In this document: positions 26,948 through 36,486 of the stretch, piece after piece
How positions within the stretch are numbered: the first letter of the stretch is position 1
Layout: each line of letters starts with the position of its first letter
Assembly (NCBI GenBank): GCA_030584065.1
Contig: CP129489.1
Span: 194,797 to 258,796 of the forward strand
Length of the DNA stretch: 64,000 nt
Source: Flavobacteriales bacterium
GTDB taxonomy: Bacteria > Bacteroidota > Bacteroidia > Flavobacteriales_F > PHOS-HE28
Reading direction: 5' to 3'
Program-made: the position numbers and the translations under genes
Notes under the pieces: model-generated
Databases searched by the model: none
Told to the model about the DNA's origin: nothing
The model's input: the letters and a program-made list of their open reading frames with translations, nothing else

Positions 26948-28051
26948 TCAGTAGGCGGGCGCCATGGACCGGAACACCTGCGTCCAATCGAGGCCCGCAT
27001 TGCCGCTGCCCAGGCGCACCATCACCAGCTCGCGCTGCGGGTCCACGTACACGTACTGGCCCAGGATCCCCTCCGCGCAGAAGTCGCCCTCCGCCGAGGG
27101 CAGCCACCATTGGTAGCGGTAGAAGCCCGCACCGCCTTGCTCCCTGCTCGGCTTGATGCTCGTTTCCACCCAGTCGCGCGGCACGAGCTGCTCCCCGCGC
27201 CACTGGCCCTTCTTCAGGTAGAGCGAGCCGAGCTTCGCGAAGTCGCGGGCCGGGGCATTGATGCAGCAGAAGGCCTTCTCGATGCCATCCTTCTTCCGAT
27301 CGATGCTCCAGGAGCTTGCGTACTCCATGCCCAGCGGCGTCCACAGCCGGTCGCTGAGGTATCGGGTGAGCGTGCGCTCATCGCCCTTCATGCGCAGGGC
27401 GCGCGTGAGCAGCAGGCCGAGCAGCTGCGTGTCGCCGCTCACATACTCCCACTTCGTGCCAGGCTCGCGCTTCAGCTTCAGCTTCAGGGTGTACTTCGTG
27501 AGGTCGCGGCCGTAGTAGAACTTGGCCACGGTGCCGAAGGGGTTCACGTAGCTCTCGGTGAAGTCGATGCCGCTGGTCATCTGCAGCACGTGCTCGATGG
27601 TGACCTTGTCGAAGCCGTGCGCCTTCAGCTCGGGGATGAATTCGGTGACCGGCTGCTGCACATCGCGGATGTAGCCGTCGGCGATGGCCGTGCCGATGAG
27701 CATGCTCACCACGCTCTTGGCCATGGAGAAGGAGGGGTGCACCTGCGCGGTGTCGTAGCCCTTGAAGTAGCGCTCGTACACGATGGTGTCGCGTCGGATC
27801 ACAAGGAAGGCCACGGTGCGGTGGTCCTTCAGCCAGGTGTCGAAGGGGATCTCCTTGCCGTCCTCCACCTTGTACCGCGGTGCCTTCTCCTGCGGCGCTG
27901 CCGCATAGCGGAACGGCTCAGCCGCAGCGGCCAGGGGCCGCGACGGGAATTTCCGGTGGTCGCGGATATCGGCGAAGTTCCAGACGAAGAAGCGGCCGAT
28001 GGTGCAGCCGGAGAGGAGCAGGGCCAGGGGGAGCAGCAGGGCGTAGCGCAT
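26948..28051 (-). CDS. Serine hydrolase, class C beta-lactamase/penicillin-binding fold, lipoprotein
   Basis: 367 residues from ATG 28049-28051. The N-terminus LLLSGC is a lipobox, so the protein should be a lipoprotein. The SxxK motif is SMAKS (about residue 130), the YxN-like site is YVSGDTQ, and the region before the end has the expected beta strands. Class C-like hydrolases range from esterases to peptidases, so the activity is open. A TACCTTTC box lies 15 nt upstream. The reading frame upstream to 28573 is rejected because it overlaps the next gene. Confidence 0.85.
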   Translation of the reverse strand: MRYALLLPLALLLSGCTIGRFFVWNFADIRDHRKFPSRPLAAAAEPFRYAAAPQEKAPRYKVEDGKEIPFDTWLKDHRTVAFLVIRRDTIVYERYFKGYDTAQVHPSFSMAKSVVSMLIGTAIADGYIRDVQQPVTEFIPELKAHGFDKVTIEHVLQMTSGIDFTESYVNPFGTVAKFYYGRDLTKYTLKLKLKREPGTKWEYVSGDTQLLGLLLTRALRMKGDERTLTRYLSDRLWTPLGMEYASSWSIDRKKDGIEKAFCCINAPARDFAKLGSLYLKKGQWRGEQLVPRDWVETSIKPSREQGGAGFYRYQWWLPSAEGDFCAEGILGQYVYVDPQRELVMVRLGSGNAGLDWTQVFRSMAPAY

Positions 28052-28101
28052 GCGAGGACCGGTGGTGAAAGGTAGCCGGGCAGCCGGTGCCCTGGGCGCA
28101 C

Positions 28102-28974
28102 TCAGTGCGTGCCGTGGCGGTGCCCCGGCTCCCAGATCAGGCGTACGAAGGTGCTGAAGCGCTGGTTCTCGCGTTCTACGGGGATGCCGGTGACGATGCC
28201 CACGAGCAGGTTGTCCGCGATGCCCACGCGCATCTGCGGGCGTATCGTCATGTCGAAGTCGCCCTCCTCCACGCTCTTGTTGAGCTCCACGCCCACGAAG
28301 TTGCGCGTGCCCGTGATCATGTAGTGCAGGCTGGTGTTGATGTCGTACCGGATGTGGGGGCGATGGGCCTTGCGGTCCTGCATGATGTGCGGCCCGGTGT
28401 ACACCAAGGTGTGGAGGTTGTCGCCCCAGCGCTTGGCGGCTGCCACGAAGGGGTTGAAGATGTTGCCGGTGATGAGGTCGGCGCGCCGGTCGCCGAGGTC
28501 GGGCAGCACCAGTTCGTTGATGTACCCGAGGGCCATCGAGGCCTTGGCCCGCTCCGCCACGAGGAAGGTCCACTGCGCCGCCAGCTTCAGGCTCTCCACG
28601 CGGTCGGGCGGGCGTGACGCCTCCCGGCCGTTGCGCTGCGGCGCATACAGCGTAACGGGCACCTCGATCTCAAGGCCCAGGCGGTCCACCGGCGCGAATT
28701 CGTACTCCACCAGCATCTGGTAGGTGTCGTAGCCCAGGTTGTCCGTGAGTCCCAGGCCCGCATTCCATTCGCGCTCGCCCTTGCGCGCGCCCAGGTCGCG
28801 GATCAGGTCGATGAAGAGCGGCTCGGCGTGCAGCAGCTTGGGCTTCCCCGGCGCGTCCTCCACTTCGCTGATGTAGAGGCTGTCGAGCGCGTCGCCATCC
28901 GGGGCCACCGGATCCTGCGCGTATGCGCTGAGCGCGGCCAGCACCCCGGCGCAAGCAGAACATCGAACGAGCAT
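28102..28974 (-). CDS. Predicted outer-membrane beta-barrel protein (HAEPLF type)
   Basis: 290 residues with a signal peptide ending near YAQ (about 20). KLLHAEPLFIDLIRDLGARK near residue 47 marks a Bacteroidota family often mis-annotated as a purine enzyme. The rest shows alternating aromatic and polar residues, as expected for amphipathic strands, ending PGHRHGTH. I interpret it as a small outer-membrane barrel. No known substrate. Confidence 0.7.
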   Translation of the reverse strand: MLVRCSACAGVLAALSAYAQDPVAPDGDALDSLYISEVEDAPGKPKLLHAEPLFIDLIRDLGARKGEREWNAGLGLTDNLGYDTYQMLVEYEFAPVDRLGLEIEVPVTLYAPQRNGREASRPPDRVESLKLAAQWTFLVAERAKASMALGYINELVLPDLGDRRADLITGNIFNPFVAAAKRWGDNLHTLVYTGPHIMQDRKAHRPHIRYDINTSLHYMITGTRNFVGVELNKSVEEGDFDMTIRPQMRVGIADNLLVGIVTGIPVERENQRFSTFVRLIWEPGHRHGTH

Positions 28975-29149
28975 GCCCGCGAAAAAAGGCCCGTTCGGTC
29001 ACGCAGGCGCGGCTGTTCAGTTTTTTTCACGGCCGTGCTCAGGCAAGCTGTAAGGCGCTGAGCATCGGTATGGATCCGGTCTGGGTCCCGCACGACCCAT
29101 GGCTCCGAAAGGGCTCCAGGGCGACGGGGCCTCACGGACATCCCTCGCC

Positions 29150-30019
29150 TCACCCTTTCAGGCCCACCCGCACGCCGGTGAACTGCCGGCGCTTCACGCT
29201 GTAGCAGTAGCCCTTGCTGATGATGTGCACCTTCATGCCCTCGATGCTGAAGGGCTCGCCCTCGCCCACGTCGGCGTAGTCGCTGTAGGTGATGTCGTGG
29301 CCATCGAAGATCATCACCTGGCCGCTGCCGACGGTCTCCAGCATGTCGGCGCCGGTGATCACCACGCCGGTGTCCTCGCCCAGGCCGATGCCGATGGCCG
29401 AGGGGTTGGCGGCCACGGCCTGGGTGAGGCGGCTGAAACGACCGCGCTCCACGAAATGGCTGTCGATGATCACGTCGTGGATGAGGGCCGCCCCGGTGGT
29501 CATCTTCACCCCGCCCTTGATGAGGCCGCTGCTGCTGTGGCCCTGGTAGATCATGGTGCTGCTCATGCACATGGCGCCCGCGCTGGTGCCGGCGATCACG
29601 AAACCCGCCTCCTCGTGGTAGCGGCGCTGCATGAGCCGCAGGAAGGCCGTGCCGCCGAAGATGGTGGTGAGGCGCAGCTGGTTGCCGCCGCTCATCATCA
29701 CGCCATCGGCCTTGGCCAGCCGCTTGATCATGTCGGGCTTCACATCGCTGCGCTCCCGGATGTCGAGCACATCGATGTTGGTGGCGCCCAGCCGGCCGAA
29801 GGCGGCGATGTAGTTCTCCCCCACCTCTTCGGGGATGCTGCTGGCGCTGGTGATCACCGCGATCCGCTTCTGCGGCCCCCCGATCTCGTCCACCACGCGC
29901 CGCAGGATGCCCTCCTCGATGAAGCTGTGGGTGTAGACCTTGGTGTTGTGGCCGCCCTCCGGTTCCTGGCCCTTGTCCTCGTTGCCGCCGATGGCGATGA
30001 GCTTTCCCTTGGGTGTCAT
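29150..30019 (-). CDS. cphB: Cyanophycinase
   Basis: 289 residues from ATG 30017-30019. It is an S51-type serine exopeptidase: the Ser nucleophile is in AGTSAGAM (about 146), SGGNQ precedes it near 110, and the segment IDSHFVERGRFSRL contains the His. It cleaves cyanophycin to beta-Asp-Arg dipeptides. No signal peptide, so it acts on intracellular granules. The gene is divergent from cphA, sharing a 178-nt intergenic region. A CTACTTTG sequence lies about 30 nt upstream of the ATG. Confidence 0.93.
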   Translation of the reverse strand: MTPKGKLIAIGGNEDKGQEPEGGHNTKVYTHSFIEEGILRRVVDEIGGPQKRIAVITSASSIPEEVGENYIAAFGRLGATNIDVLDIRERSDVKPDMIKRLAKADGVMMSGGNQLRLTTIFGGTAFLRLMQRRYHEEAGFVIAGTSAGAMCMSSTMIYQGHSSSGLIKGGVKMTTGAALIHDVIIDSHFVERGRFSRLTQAVAANPSAIGIGLGEDTGVVITGADMLETVGSGQVMIFDGHDITYSDYADVGEGEPFSIEGMKVHIISKGYCYSVKRRQFTGVRVGLKG

Positions 30020-30197
30020 GCAGTTGGATTTCCCCCGCCCCAGGCCGCCAAAGTAGAGGACCGGCCGGAACCCGTGAGCCCCGGGTGGCCGAAGTATGAA
30101 CAAGGGACCTTGCTATATTGGTCCGGCTCGGTTGCTGAGCCCGGCTTACCCCGGTCTGCAACCGGCAACCCCCAACTCCGGACAAGCACCTTAACCT

Positions 30198-32861
30198 ATG
30201 CGCATCCTCGAGCTAAAGGCCATGCGTGGCCCCAACCATTGGTCCGTCCGCCGCCACCACCTCATCATCATGCGGCTCGACATCCAGGACCTGGAGGAGA
30301 AGCCCACCGACAAGATCCCCGGCTTCTACGAGCGCATCACCACGCTGCTTCCCAGCACGTACAGCCACCGTTGCAGCGAGGAGCACGAGGGCGGTTTCTG
30401 GGAACGCATCAAGCGCGGCACCTGGATGGGCCATGTGATCGAGCACATCGCCCTGGAGATCCAGACCCTGGCCGGCATGGAGACCGGGTTCGGTCGCACC
30501 CGCAGCACCAGCGAGCGCGGCGTGTACAACGTGGTCTTCAGCTACATCGAGGAGCCCGTGGGGTTGTTCGCGGCCAAGTCGGCCGTGCGCATCGCCCAGG
30601 CCCTGATCGATGGCACGCCCTACGACCTGGAGGCGGACATCCAGCAGATGCGCGAGATCCGCGAGGAGAGCCGACTGGGCCCCAGCACCGGCAGCATCGT
30701 GCAGGAGGCCGTGAGCCGCGGCATCCCCTACCTGCGCCTCAACGGTCAGAGCCTCGTGCAGCTGGGGCATGGCGTCCACCAGAAACGCATCCGCGCCACC
30801 ATCACGAGCAAGACCAGCAACATCGGCGTGGAGATCGCCTGCGACAAGGAGGAGACCAAGCAGCTGCTGGAGAGCTACGAGATTCCCGTGCCCAAGGGCC
30901 GCGTGGTGCGCACCGAGGAAGGGCTGAAGGATGCCTTGGAAGTGGTGGGCTACCCCTGCGTCATCAAGCCCATCGGCGGCAACCACGGCCGTGGCGCCAC
31001 CATCGGCATCAAGAGATGGGAGGAGGCCGTGCCCGCGCTGGCCAAGGCCAAGGAGATCAGCCGCAGCGTGATCGTGGAGCGCTACATCACCGGCCTCGAC
31101 CATCGCCTGCTCGTGATCAACCACCAGTTCGTGGCCGCTGCCAAGCGCACGCCGGCCTGCGTCATCGGCGATGGAAAGAGCACCATCGCCCAGCTGGTGG
31201 CCGAAGTGAACAAGGACCCCCGCCGCGGCTTCGGCCATGAGAAGGTGCTCACGCAGATCGACATCGACGATGCCACCGAGAAGATCCTCGCCAAGCTGGG
31301 CATGACGGTGGACAGCGTGCCCACGAAGGACGAGGTGGTGTACCTGAAGGCCACCGCCAACCTCAGCACCGGCGGCACCGCCACGGATGTCACGGAGATC
31401 GTGCACCCCTACAACGTCTTCATGGCCGAGCGCATCTCGCGCATCATCGACCTCGACATCTGCGGCATCGACATCATGACGGACGACATCACGCAGCCGC
31501 TCACCGAGACCGGCGGCGCGGTGCTGGAGGTGAACGCCGCGCCCGGCTTCCGCATGCACCTGGAGCCCACCGAAGGCATCGGCCGCAACGTGGCCGAACC
31601 CGTGGTGGACATGCTCTTCCCGCCCGGCGCGCCCAGCCGCATCCCCATCATCGCCATCACCGGCACCAACGGCAAGACCACCACCACGCGCCTCACCGCC
31701 CACATCATGCGCAGCGTGAACTACAAGGTGGGCATGACGTGCAGCGACGGCGTGTACATCATGAACCGCATGCTGATGAAGGGCGATTGCACCGGCCCGG
31801 CCAGCGCGCAGTTCGTGCTGAAGGACCCGCTGGTGGACATGGCCGTGCTGGAAACGGCGCGCGGCGGCATGCTGCGCAGCGGCCTCGGCTTCGAGCATTG
31901 CGATGTGGGCATCTGCACCAACGTGGCCGCCGACCACCTCGGATTGAAGGACATCAACACCCTGGAGGAGCTGGCCCACGTGAAGAGCACCGTGCCGCGC
32001 AGTGTGCGCAAGGACGGCTACGCCATCCTCAACGCCGACGATGAGCTGGTGATGGCCATGCGCAAGCAGTGCGATTGCAGGATCGCCCTCTTCAGCCTCG
32101 ACGAGAACAACCGCCTGATCCGCCAGCACTGCAAGCTCGGTGGACTGGCCGCCATCTACGAGAACGGCTTCATCACCATCAGCAAGGGCGAGTGGAAATT
32201 GCGCATCGAGAAGGCCGTGAACGTGCCGCTCACCTACGGCGGCAAGGCGGTGTTCAACGTCCAGAACATCCTCCCCGCCGTGCTCGCCGCCTACACGCAG
32301 GGCGTGAAGATCGAGGAGCTGCGCCAGGCCCTGATGACCTTCGTGCCTTCACCGGCGCAGACGCCCGGCCGCCTCAACCTCTTCCAGTTCCGCAACTTCC
32401 AGGTGGTGGTCGATTACGCCCACAACCCGCACGGCTTCGAGGCGCTGGGCCGCTTCCTCAGCAAGGTGCCCGACACGCCCAAGATCGGCGTCATCGCCGG
32501 CGTGGGCGACCGCCGCGACGAGGACACCGTGAACCTGGGCAAGCTCAGCGCCCGCATGTTCGACGAGATCATCATCCGTCAGGACCGCAACCTGCGCGGC
32601 AAGACCGACGATGAGATCATCGCGCTGCTGGTGAAGGGCATCCACGAGGTGGACCCCAACAAGCCCTTCAAGATCATGAAGAAGGAGGAGGAGGCCATCC
32701 GCCACGCCATCGGCACCGCGCCGAAAGGCGCCTTCGTGGTGCTCTGCAGCGACGTGGTGCCCGATGCCCTGGAGCTGGTGCTGAAGCTGAAGGAGCAGGA
32801 CGAACAGGTGGCCTTCAGCAAGGAGGACATTCCCAATAGGAATAAGGAGTTGGTGGGGTGA
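30198..32861 (+). CDS. cphA: Cyanophycin synthetase
   Basis: 887 residues, full length. An N-terminal domain (about 1-165) leads to an ATP-grasp domain (about 200-470) with KPIGGNHGRGATIG and EVNAAPGF, followed by a Mur-ligase domain with the P-loop ITGTNGKTTTTR (about 488), YAHNPHG and the conserved DxxDH-type AADHLG segment. Both ATP sites appear intact. It polymerises Asp and Arg onto an aspartate backbone. Its stop overlaps an alternative GTG start of the next gene (GTGA). Confidence 0.95.
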   Translation: MRILELKAMRGPNHWSVRRHHLIIMRLDIQDLEEKPTDKIPGFYERITTLLPSTYSHRCSEEHEGGFWERIKRGTWMGHVIEHIALEIQTLAGMETGFGRTRSTSERGVYNVVFSYIEEPVGLFAAKSAVRIAQALIDGTPYDLEADIQQMREIREESRLGPSTGSIVQEAVSRGIPYLRLNGQSLVQLGHGVHQKRIRATITSKTSNIGVEIACDKEETKQLLESYEIPVPKGRVVRTEEGLKDALEVVGYPCVIKPIGGNHGRGATIGIKRWEEAVPALAKAKEISRSVIVERYITGLDHRLLVINHQFVAAAKRTPACVIGDGKSTIAQLVAEVNKDPRRGFGHEKVLTQIDIDDATEKILAKLGMTVDSVPTKDEVVYLKATANLSTGGTATDVTEIVHPYNVFMAERISRIIDLDICGIDIMTDDITQPLTETGGAVLEVNAAPGFRMHLEPTEGIGRNVAEPVVDMLFPPGAPSRIPIIAITGTNGKTTTTRLTAHIMRSVNYKVGMTCSDGVYIMNRMLMKGDCTGPASAQFVLKDPLVDMAVLETARGGMLRSGLGFEHCDVGICTNVAADHLGLKDINTLEELAHVKSTVPRSVRKDGYAILNADDELVMAMRKQCDCRIALFSLDENNRLIRQHCKLGGLAAIYENGFITISKGEWKLRIEKAVNVPLTYGGKAVFNVQNILPAVLAAYTQGVKIEELRQALMTFVPSPAQTPGRLNLFQFRNFQVVVDYAHNPHGFEALGRFLSKVPDTPKIGVIAGVGDRRDEDTVNLGKLSARMFDEIIIRQDRNLRGKTDDEIIALLVKGIHEVDPNKPFKIMKKEEEAIRHAIGTAPKGAFVVLCSDVVPDALELVLKLKEQDEQVAFSKEDIPNRNKELVG

Positions 32862-32866
32862 TACAG

Positions 32867-33790
32867 ATGAGTTCCGAGGAGAAGCGCGCTGTAGAGTATT
32901 TGCGTCGGGTTAAGGACCACATCTACCGCATTCCTATCGAGGATCTTGAGCGGGAGCTCTGGCAATTTGTCCCTGTGGTTCCCATTGCTATGCTTATAGC
33001 GGATAGGCTGCCGGTTCCTCAGAACTACGAGGGAAATGGTCACTGGCTCTTCCGTGCACAAGGCAATTCAGAAGCAGAGCCCGTTTTCAAGCATGTGGAA
33101 CGACTATCAATTTGTCCTGACTATCATGCGCAGCACATCGCAGCGGGGAGGTGTAATAGAGCAAGGCAACCGTTGTTCTATGCGTGCAATCAGTACACAT
33201 CCGCATGCTTGGAAGCTCTGACCCGAGGGTTTCGTGATACGCCTCCTAACGGAGTCAACGTAACCTGCGGACAGTGGGGCATAAGGGAGCCGCTTGTTTT
33301 GGCGAGGATTGGATATGATCATGCCGCACTGCAAAAGGCAATGCACATTGACCCGGTAAGATATCAGAGCATGATTGAGGAAACTCAGGGGCAGAAGGAT
33401 CATGTGAGGCAAGGCTTCGCACTCAGCGGCGCGATGGACCCTGAGGTGGCATTGGAGATGCTTGAGATATTTACATCTGAGTTTGCCAAGACGAGAGTAG
33501 AGTCAGACGGTGACTACAGCCTTTCGATACTTTACGCAGATAGGGTATTGAACCATAGCCGAACTCCTGATGGCGGCTTGTTCGATGGAGTTGTTTACCC
33601 CAGTGTTAGCTCTGCATACCAAGAGCTCAACGTGGCCCTGCATCCGCGAGCAATGAAGAAGATCGGTTTCAGGTATGCGTACATGAGCACGATGGCCCAC
33701 TTCGAAGAGCAGAACGTCGTGCGCCCAATACCGTTGGATTGGCAGGTTGTGGCCGACACATGCGGTACTCTCCTTTGGAAGAAAGTTTAG
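32867..33790 (+). CDS. RES-domain protein (possible NAD-phosphorylase-type toxin)
   Basis: 307 residues from ATG 32867 (a GTG at 32858 overlaps the cphA stop). The three residues that name the RES family are seen in order: Arg63 in HWLFRAQ, Glu116 in SACLEALTRG after GRCNRARQPLFYAC, and Ser about 246 in GVVYPSVSSAYQELN. RES toxins normally pair with a Xre/DUF2384 antitoxin, but none is visible. An N-terminal 55-residue helical part is extra. The gene is visibly richer in A+T than its neighbours and lies next to an IS, suggesting acquisition. Confidence 0.65.
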   Translation: MSSEEKRAVEYLRRVKDHIYRIPIEDLERELWQFVPVVPIAMLIADRLPVPQNYEGNGHWLFRAQGNSEAEPVFKHVERLSICPDYHAQHIAAGRCNRARQPLFYACNQYTSACLEALTRGFRDTPPNGVNVTCGQWGIREPLVLARIGYDHAALQKAMHIDPVRYQSMIEETQGQKDHVRQGFALSGAMDPEVALEMLEIFTSEFAKTRVESDGDYSLSILYADRVLNHSRTPDGGLFDGVVYPSVSSAYQELNVALHPRAMKKIGFRYAYMSTMAHFEEQNVVRPIPLDWQVVADTCGTLLWKKV

Positions 33791-33969
33791 ACAATGCCCA
33801 TTGGCTTCAAGCAGAGCCTATTTCACATATGCTCTTCTCCAGAGCAGGAAGACGCTGGCTCCGGTCTCCAATGGCGCAAGAAGTAGCAGCTTCGGTCAAT
33901 TGCAGTCCCTCAAGCGATCCTCACACTCCTCAAGTTCATCTTCGAGGTCACTTTGTAAGCTCCCCCTGA

Positions 33970-34869
33970 TCAGGCGCGCGAGTTCCTAAAGATCACACTT
34001 TCTGTGATGTCGGTGTGATCGTCCTGTTGGAATGTGGGGAAGTCCGCGCGTGAGCCTGTGTAGTGGGCAGGGAGTTGTCCACATTTCAACAGGAACTCGC
34101 GCGGGGTATGATCCATGAGCGCATCGTGGGGGCGTTCGTTGTTGTAGCTCCAGATGAACTCGATGGTAAGCTGCCTCAACTGCTCAAGGCTCTCGAAGAG
34201 GTAGGCATCAAGCACTTCCTCGCGGTAGGTGCGGTTGAAGCGCTCGATCAAGCCGTTCTGCATGGGGCGCCCCTTCTCGATGAATGTCAGCTCTATTCCG
34301 TTGCGCTCGGCCCAGAGCTCCATCTCCTGGGCGATGAACTCCGGGCCGTTATCCACGCGCAGGCGTTCAGGCTTGCCGCGCCACTCGATCAGCTTGTCCA
34401 GTTCGCGGGTCACGTACTGGGCACGGATCGAGGTGTCGATGGTGATGTTCAGCGCCTCGCGACCGAAGTCGTCGATCACGTTGAAGGTGCGCAGCTTGTT
34501 GCCGTTCAGGAGCCGGTCCGCCATGAAGTCCATGCTCCAGGTGATGTTCGGGCCGATCGGCAGGCACAACGGTTCCTTCACGCGTTCGGGCACGCGCCTC
34601 TTGGTGGGGCGGCGCAGGTTCAGGCCGGCCACGATGTACAGCCGGTAAAGGCGCTTGTGATTCACGATACGTCCGTCCTTTCGCACACGCTTGTACACCT
34701 TCCAAAAACCCCAGGTCGGCTTCTTGGTCACCCAGTGGTTCATGTGCTCGATCACCTCGATGTCGTCCTTGGAAATGGGCTCGTAGCGATACACGCTTTG
34801 GCTCAATCCCAGCAGCTTACAGGCTCGCCGAACACTCCGCTTGCACTGCGTCACAAGCCAGTGTGCCAT
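33970..34869 (-). CDS. IS3-family transposase OrfB (IS-A)
   Basis: 299 residues from the first ATG; in the complete element it is probably reached by a -1 frameshift. It is an rve/DDE integrase with Asp in TWSMDFMAD, Asp in LRVDNGPEF and Glu in NGLIERFNR. An N-terminal HTH_21-like region (RSVRRACKLLGLSQSVYRY) precedes the catalytic core. It looks intact, but OrfA is interrupted by IS-B, so the element probably cannot express full OrfAB. Confidence 0.9.
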   Translation of the reverse strand: MAHWLVTQCKRSVRRACKLLGLSQSVYRYEPISKDDIEVIEHMNHWVTKKPTWGFWKVYKRVRKDGRIVNHKRLYRLYIVAGLNLRRPTKRRVPERVKEPLCLPIGPNITWSMDFMADRLLNGNKLRTFNVIDDFGREALNITIDTSIRAQYVTRELDKLIEWRGKPERLRVDNGPEFIAQEMELWAERNGIELTFIEKGRPMQNGLIERFNRTYREEVLDAYLFESLEQLRQLTIEFIWSYNNERPHDALMDHTPREFLLKCGQLPAHYTGSRADFPTFQQDDHTDITESVIFRNSRA

Positions 34870-34889
34870 CTCACGCTTCTCGGCGAGCC

Positions 34890-35015
34890 CTAGGGCTTTT
34901 TTCCCAGGATCTCCTTGAGGATGTCACGGTCCAGGATCGTGTCGGCCAGCTTGAGCTTCAGCTTGGTGTTCTCCTCACGTAGCGCGCGCAGCTCCTTGAG
35001 CTCGCTCACGCCCAT
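34890..35015 (-). pseudogene. IS-A OrfA, C-terminal fragment
   Basis: 42 codons encoding GVSELKELRALREENTKLKLK, a leucine-zipper-like segment, ending at the TAG 34890-34892. The A6 run at 34897-34902 (A AAA AAG) is a typical IS3 -1 slippage site leading into OrfB. The N-terminal part lies beyond IS-B. Confidence 0.85.
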
Positions 35016-35072
35016 GTGTAAGCTTCCCCTGTTTTCGGGCCGATCATAACTAGAGGCTCCTGGGGCATAGGT

Positions 35073-35846
35073 TTAGGATCGGATGGGCGCTGGCGGCCGG
35101 TAGCCAAGCGCCTTGTGTGGGCGGTGATGGTTGTAATCGGTCATCCACTCATCGGCCTTCTCGCGCACCTCGTCCAAGGTACGGAACACGTAGGCGCTGA
35201 GCAGTTCACGACGGATGCTGCCGTTGAGGCGTTCGATGTAGGCGTTCTGGGTGGGCTTGCCTGGCTGGATGTAGGTCAAGGTAATGCCGTGTTCGCGGCA
35301 CCAGTGGTCGAGCTTGGCGCTGATGAACTCCGGGCCGTTGTCCACGCGGATCATCTTGGGCAGCGGACGCACTGCTTTGATGCGTTCCAGCACGCGTATC
35401 ACGCGCAGTGCGGGCAGTGAGGTGTCCACCTCGATCGCGAGCACCTCCCTGTTGTAGTCGTCGATCACATTTAGCAAGCGGTAGGTCCGGCCGTCCCAGA
35501 GGCTGTCATGCATGAAGTCGATGCTGTAGACCTGGTCCGGACCAGCAGGACGGAACAGCGCCTGCTTCACCCGTGCAGGCAGCCGTTTCTTGGCCCTGCG
35601 ACGAATGTTGAGGCCCAGACCGGTGTAGACCCGATACACCCGCTTGAAGTTCCACAGGTGACCCATCAAGCGCATCCGATGATGGCTTTGCCACACCCCG
35701 ATGGCCGGGTGCTTCTGGGTGAGCTGTTCCAAGACCTGGATAATGGGCGTGTCATCCGCTGGGGTCTTGCAGTACTGCGCGGTGCTGCGCGCCAAGCCCA
35801 CGCTGCCGCAGGCTTGGCGCTCGGAGATGCTGTGCTCCTGTATCAT
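35073..35846 (-). CDS. IS3-family transposase OrfB (IS-B)
   Basis: 257 residues with HTH_21-like [14 protein letters not shown], then the rve core: Asp in YSIDFMHD, Asp in IRVDNGPEF, Glu in NAYIERLNG. The end [10 protein letters not shown] is family-typical. It starts downstream of the OrfA stop in the +1 frame, so it may initiate on its own rather than by -1 slippage. The element looks intact and could be active. Confidence 0.9.
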   Translation of the reverse strand: MIQEHSISERQACGSVGLARSTAQYCKTPADDTPIIQVLEQLTQKHPAIGVWQSHHRMRLMGHLWNFKRVYRVYTGLGLNIRRRAKKRLPARVKQALFRPAGPDQVYSIDFMHDSLWDGRTYRLLNVIDDYNREVLAIEVDTSLPALRVIRVLERIKAVRPLPKMIRVDNGPEFISAKLDHWCREHGITLTYIQPGKPTQNAYIERLNGSIRRELLSAYVFRTLDEVREKADEWMTDYNHHRPHKALGYRPPAPIRS

Positions 35847-35871
35847 CGCCTGAACGATCTCGCGCTTCTCG

Positions 35872-36144
35872 TCAGGCGCCCCACTTCTTTTCCACCACCT
35901 GCTTCAAGGCATCATGCACCATGCTCAGCTCGGTGTACATGCGCTTCAGGCGGCTGAGCTCCTCCTGCAGGTCACGCAGCTGCTTGACCTGGTTGGGCTC
36001 CATGCCGCCATACTTGGCCTTCCATTGGTAGAACGTGGCGTTGCTGATCCCGTGCTCGCGGCACAGGTCGGCCACCTTCGAGCCAGCCTCGTGACGCTTG
36101 AGGATGGCGATGACCTGATGCTCGGTGAACTTGCTCTTTCTCAT
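35872..36144 (-). CDS. IS3-family OrfA (IS-B)
   Basis: 90 residues from ATG 36142-36144. The helix-turn-helix core [18 protein letters not shown] and [20 protein letters not shown] are typical of IS3-family HTH_Tnp_1, followed by a leucine-zipper helix. It closely resembles the IS-A OrfA fragment, including the KAKYGGM stretch at which the nested insertion happened in IS-A. Confidence 0.88.
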   Translation of the reverse strand: MRKSKFTEHQVIAILKRHEAGSKVADLCREHGISNATFYQWKAKYGGMEPNQVKQLRDLQEELSRLKRMYTELSMVHDALKQVVEKKWGA

Positions 36145-36257
36145 GGCTACGTGTGGTTGAATGTAGCCCCTGGCCGGCCGAAGCGATCCTTGGCCCCGCG
36201 GGGCCAAGGATCACTTCACCTCCAGCAATGAATGGCCGAACTTCGGGGAAGCTTACA

Positions 36258-36401
36258 CATGCCGCCATACTTGGCCTTCCATTGGTAGAAGGTTGGCTGG
36301 CTCACGCCATGCTCCCGGCAGACGTCCGCCACCTTGCGGCCCTGCTCATGCTCGCGCAGCATCGCAACGATCTGCGCTTCCGTCCACTTGCTCTTTCTCA
36401 T
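36258..36401 (-). pseudogene. IS-A OrfA, N-terminal fragment
   Basis: Starts at ATG 36399-36401 and reads 48 residues beginning RKSKWTEAQIVAMLREHEQ, with [21 protein letters not shown] at the end, where IS-B interrupts it. Beyond the insertion the frame runs into IS-B terminus sequence. Confidence 0.88.
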
Positions 36402-36486
36402 CGCTCCAAAGTTCAGGTTGGTTGTGGGTTTCTTCTATCCCACGCACCTGATCTTGGGGGAGCTTACAGGTGAGCAGGCCCTGTGG

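Larger units (their letters stand above)
35017..36257. mobile_element. IS3-family element IS-B, inserted in IS-A OrfA
   Basis: 1241 bp with inverted repeats beginning TGTAAGCTTCCCC at 35017 and its complement at 36257. It is flanked by CATG at 35013-35016 and 36258-36261, a 4-bp target duplication; removing element plus one copy restores the OrfA frame across Tyr-Gly-Gly-Met-Gly-Val-Ser. The ends resemble IS-A's, so the two belong to related groups. Confidence 0.92.
33954..36468. mobile_element. IS3-family element IS-A, split by IS-B
   Basis: The outer element is bounded by imperfect inverted repeats starting TGTAAGCTCCCCC at 33954 and ending with the complement at 36468. After removing IS-B and its target duplication it is 1270 bp, normal for IS3. 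It has OrfA in two parts and OrfB on the minus strand. No matching target duplication is seen at the outer ends, hinting at a later deletion or old age. Confidence 0.88.

Noticed and set aside
33940..36480. Target duplication for the outer IS-A
   Set aside because: Bases next to 33954 (CTT) and 36468 (GGT) do not match.
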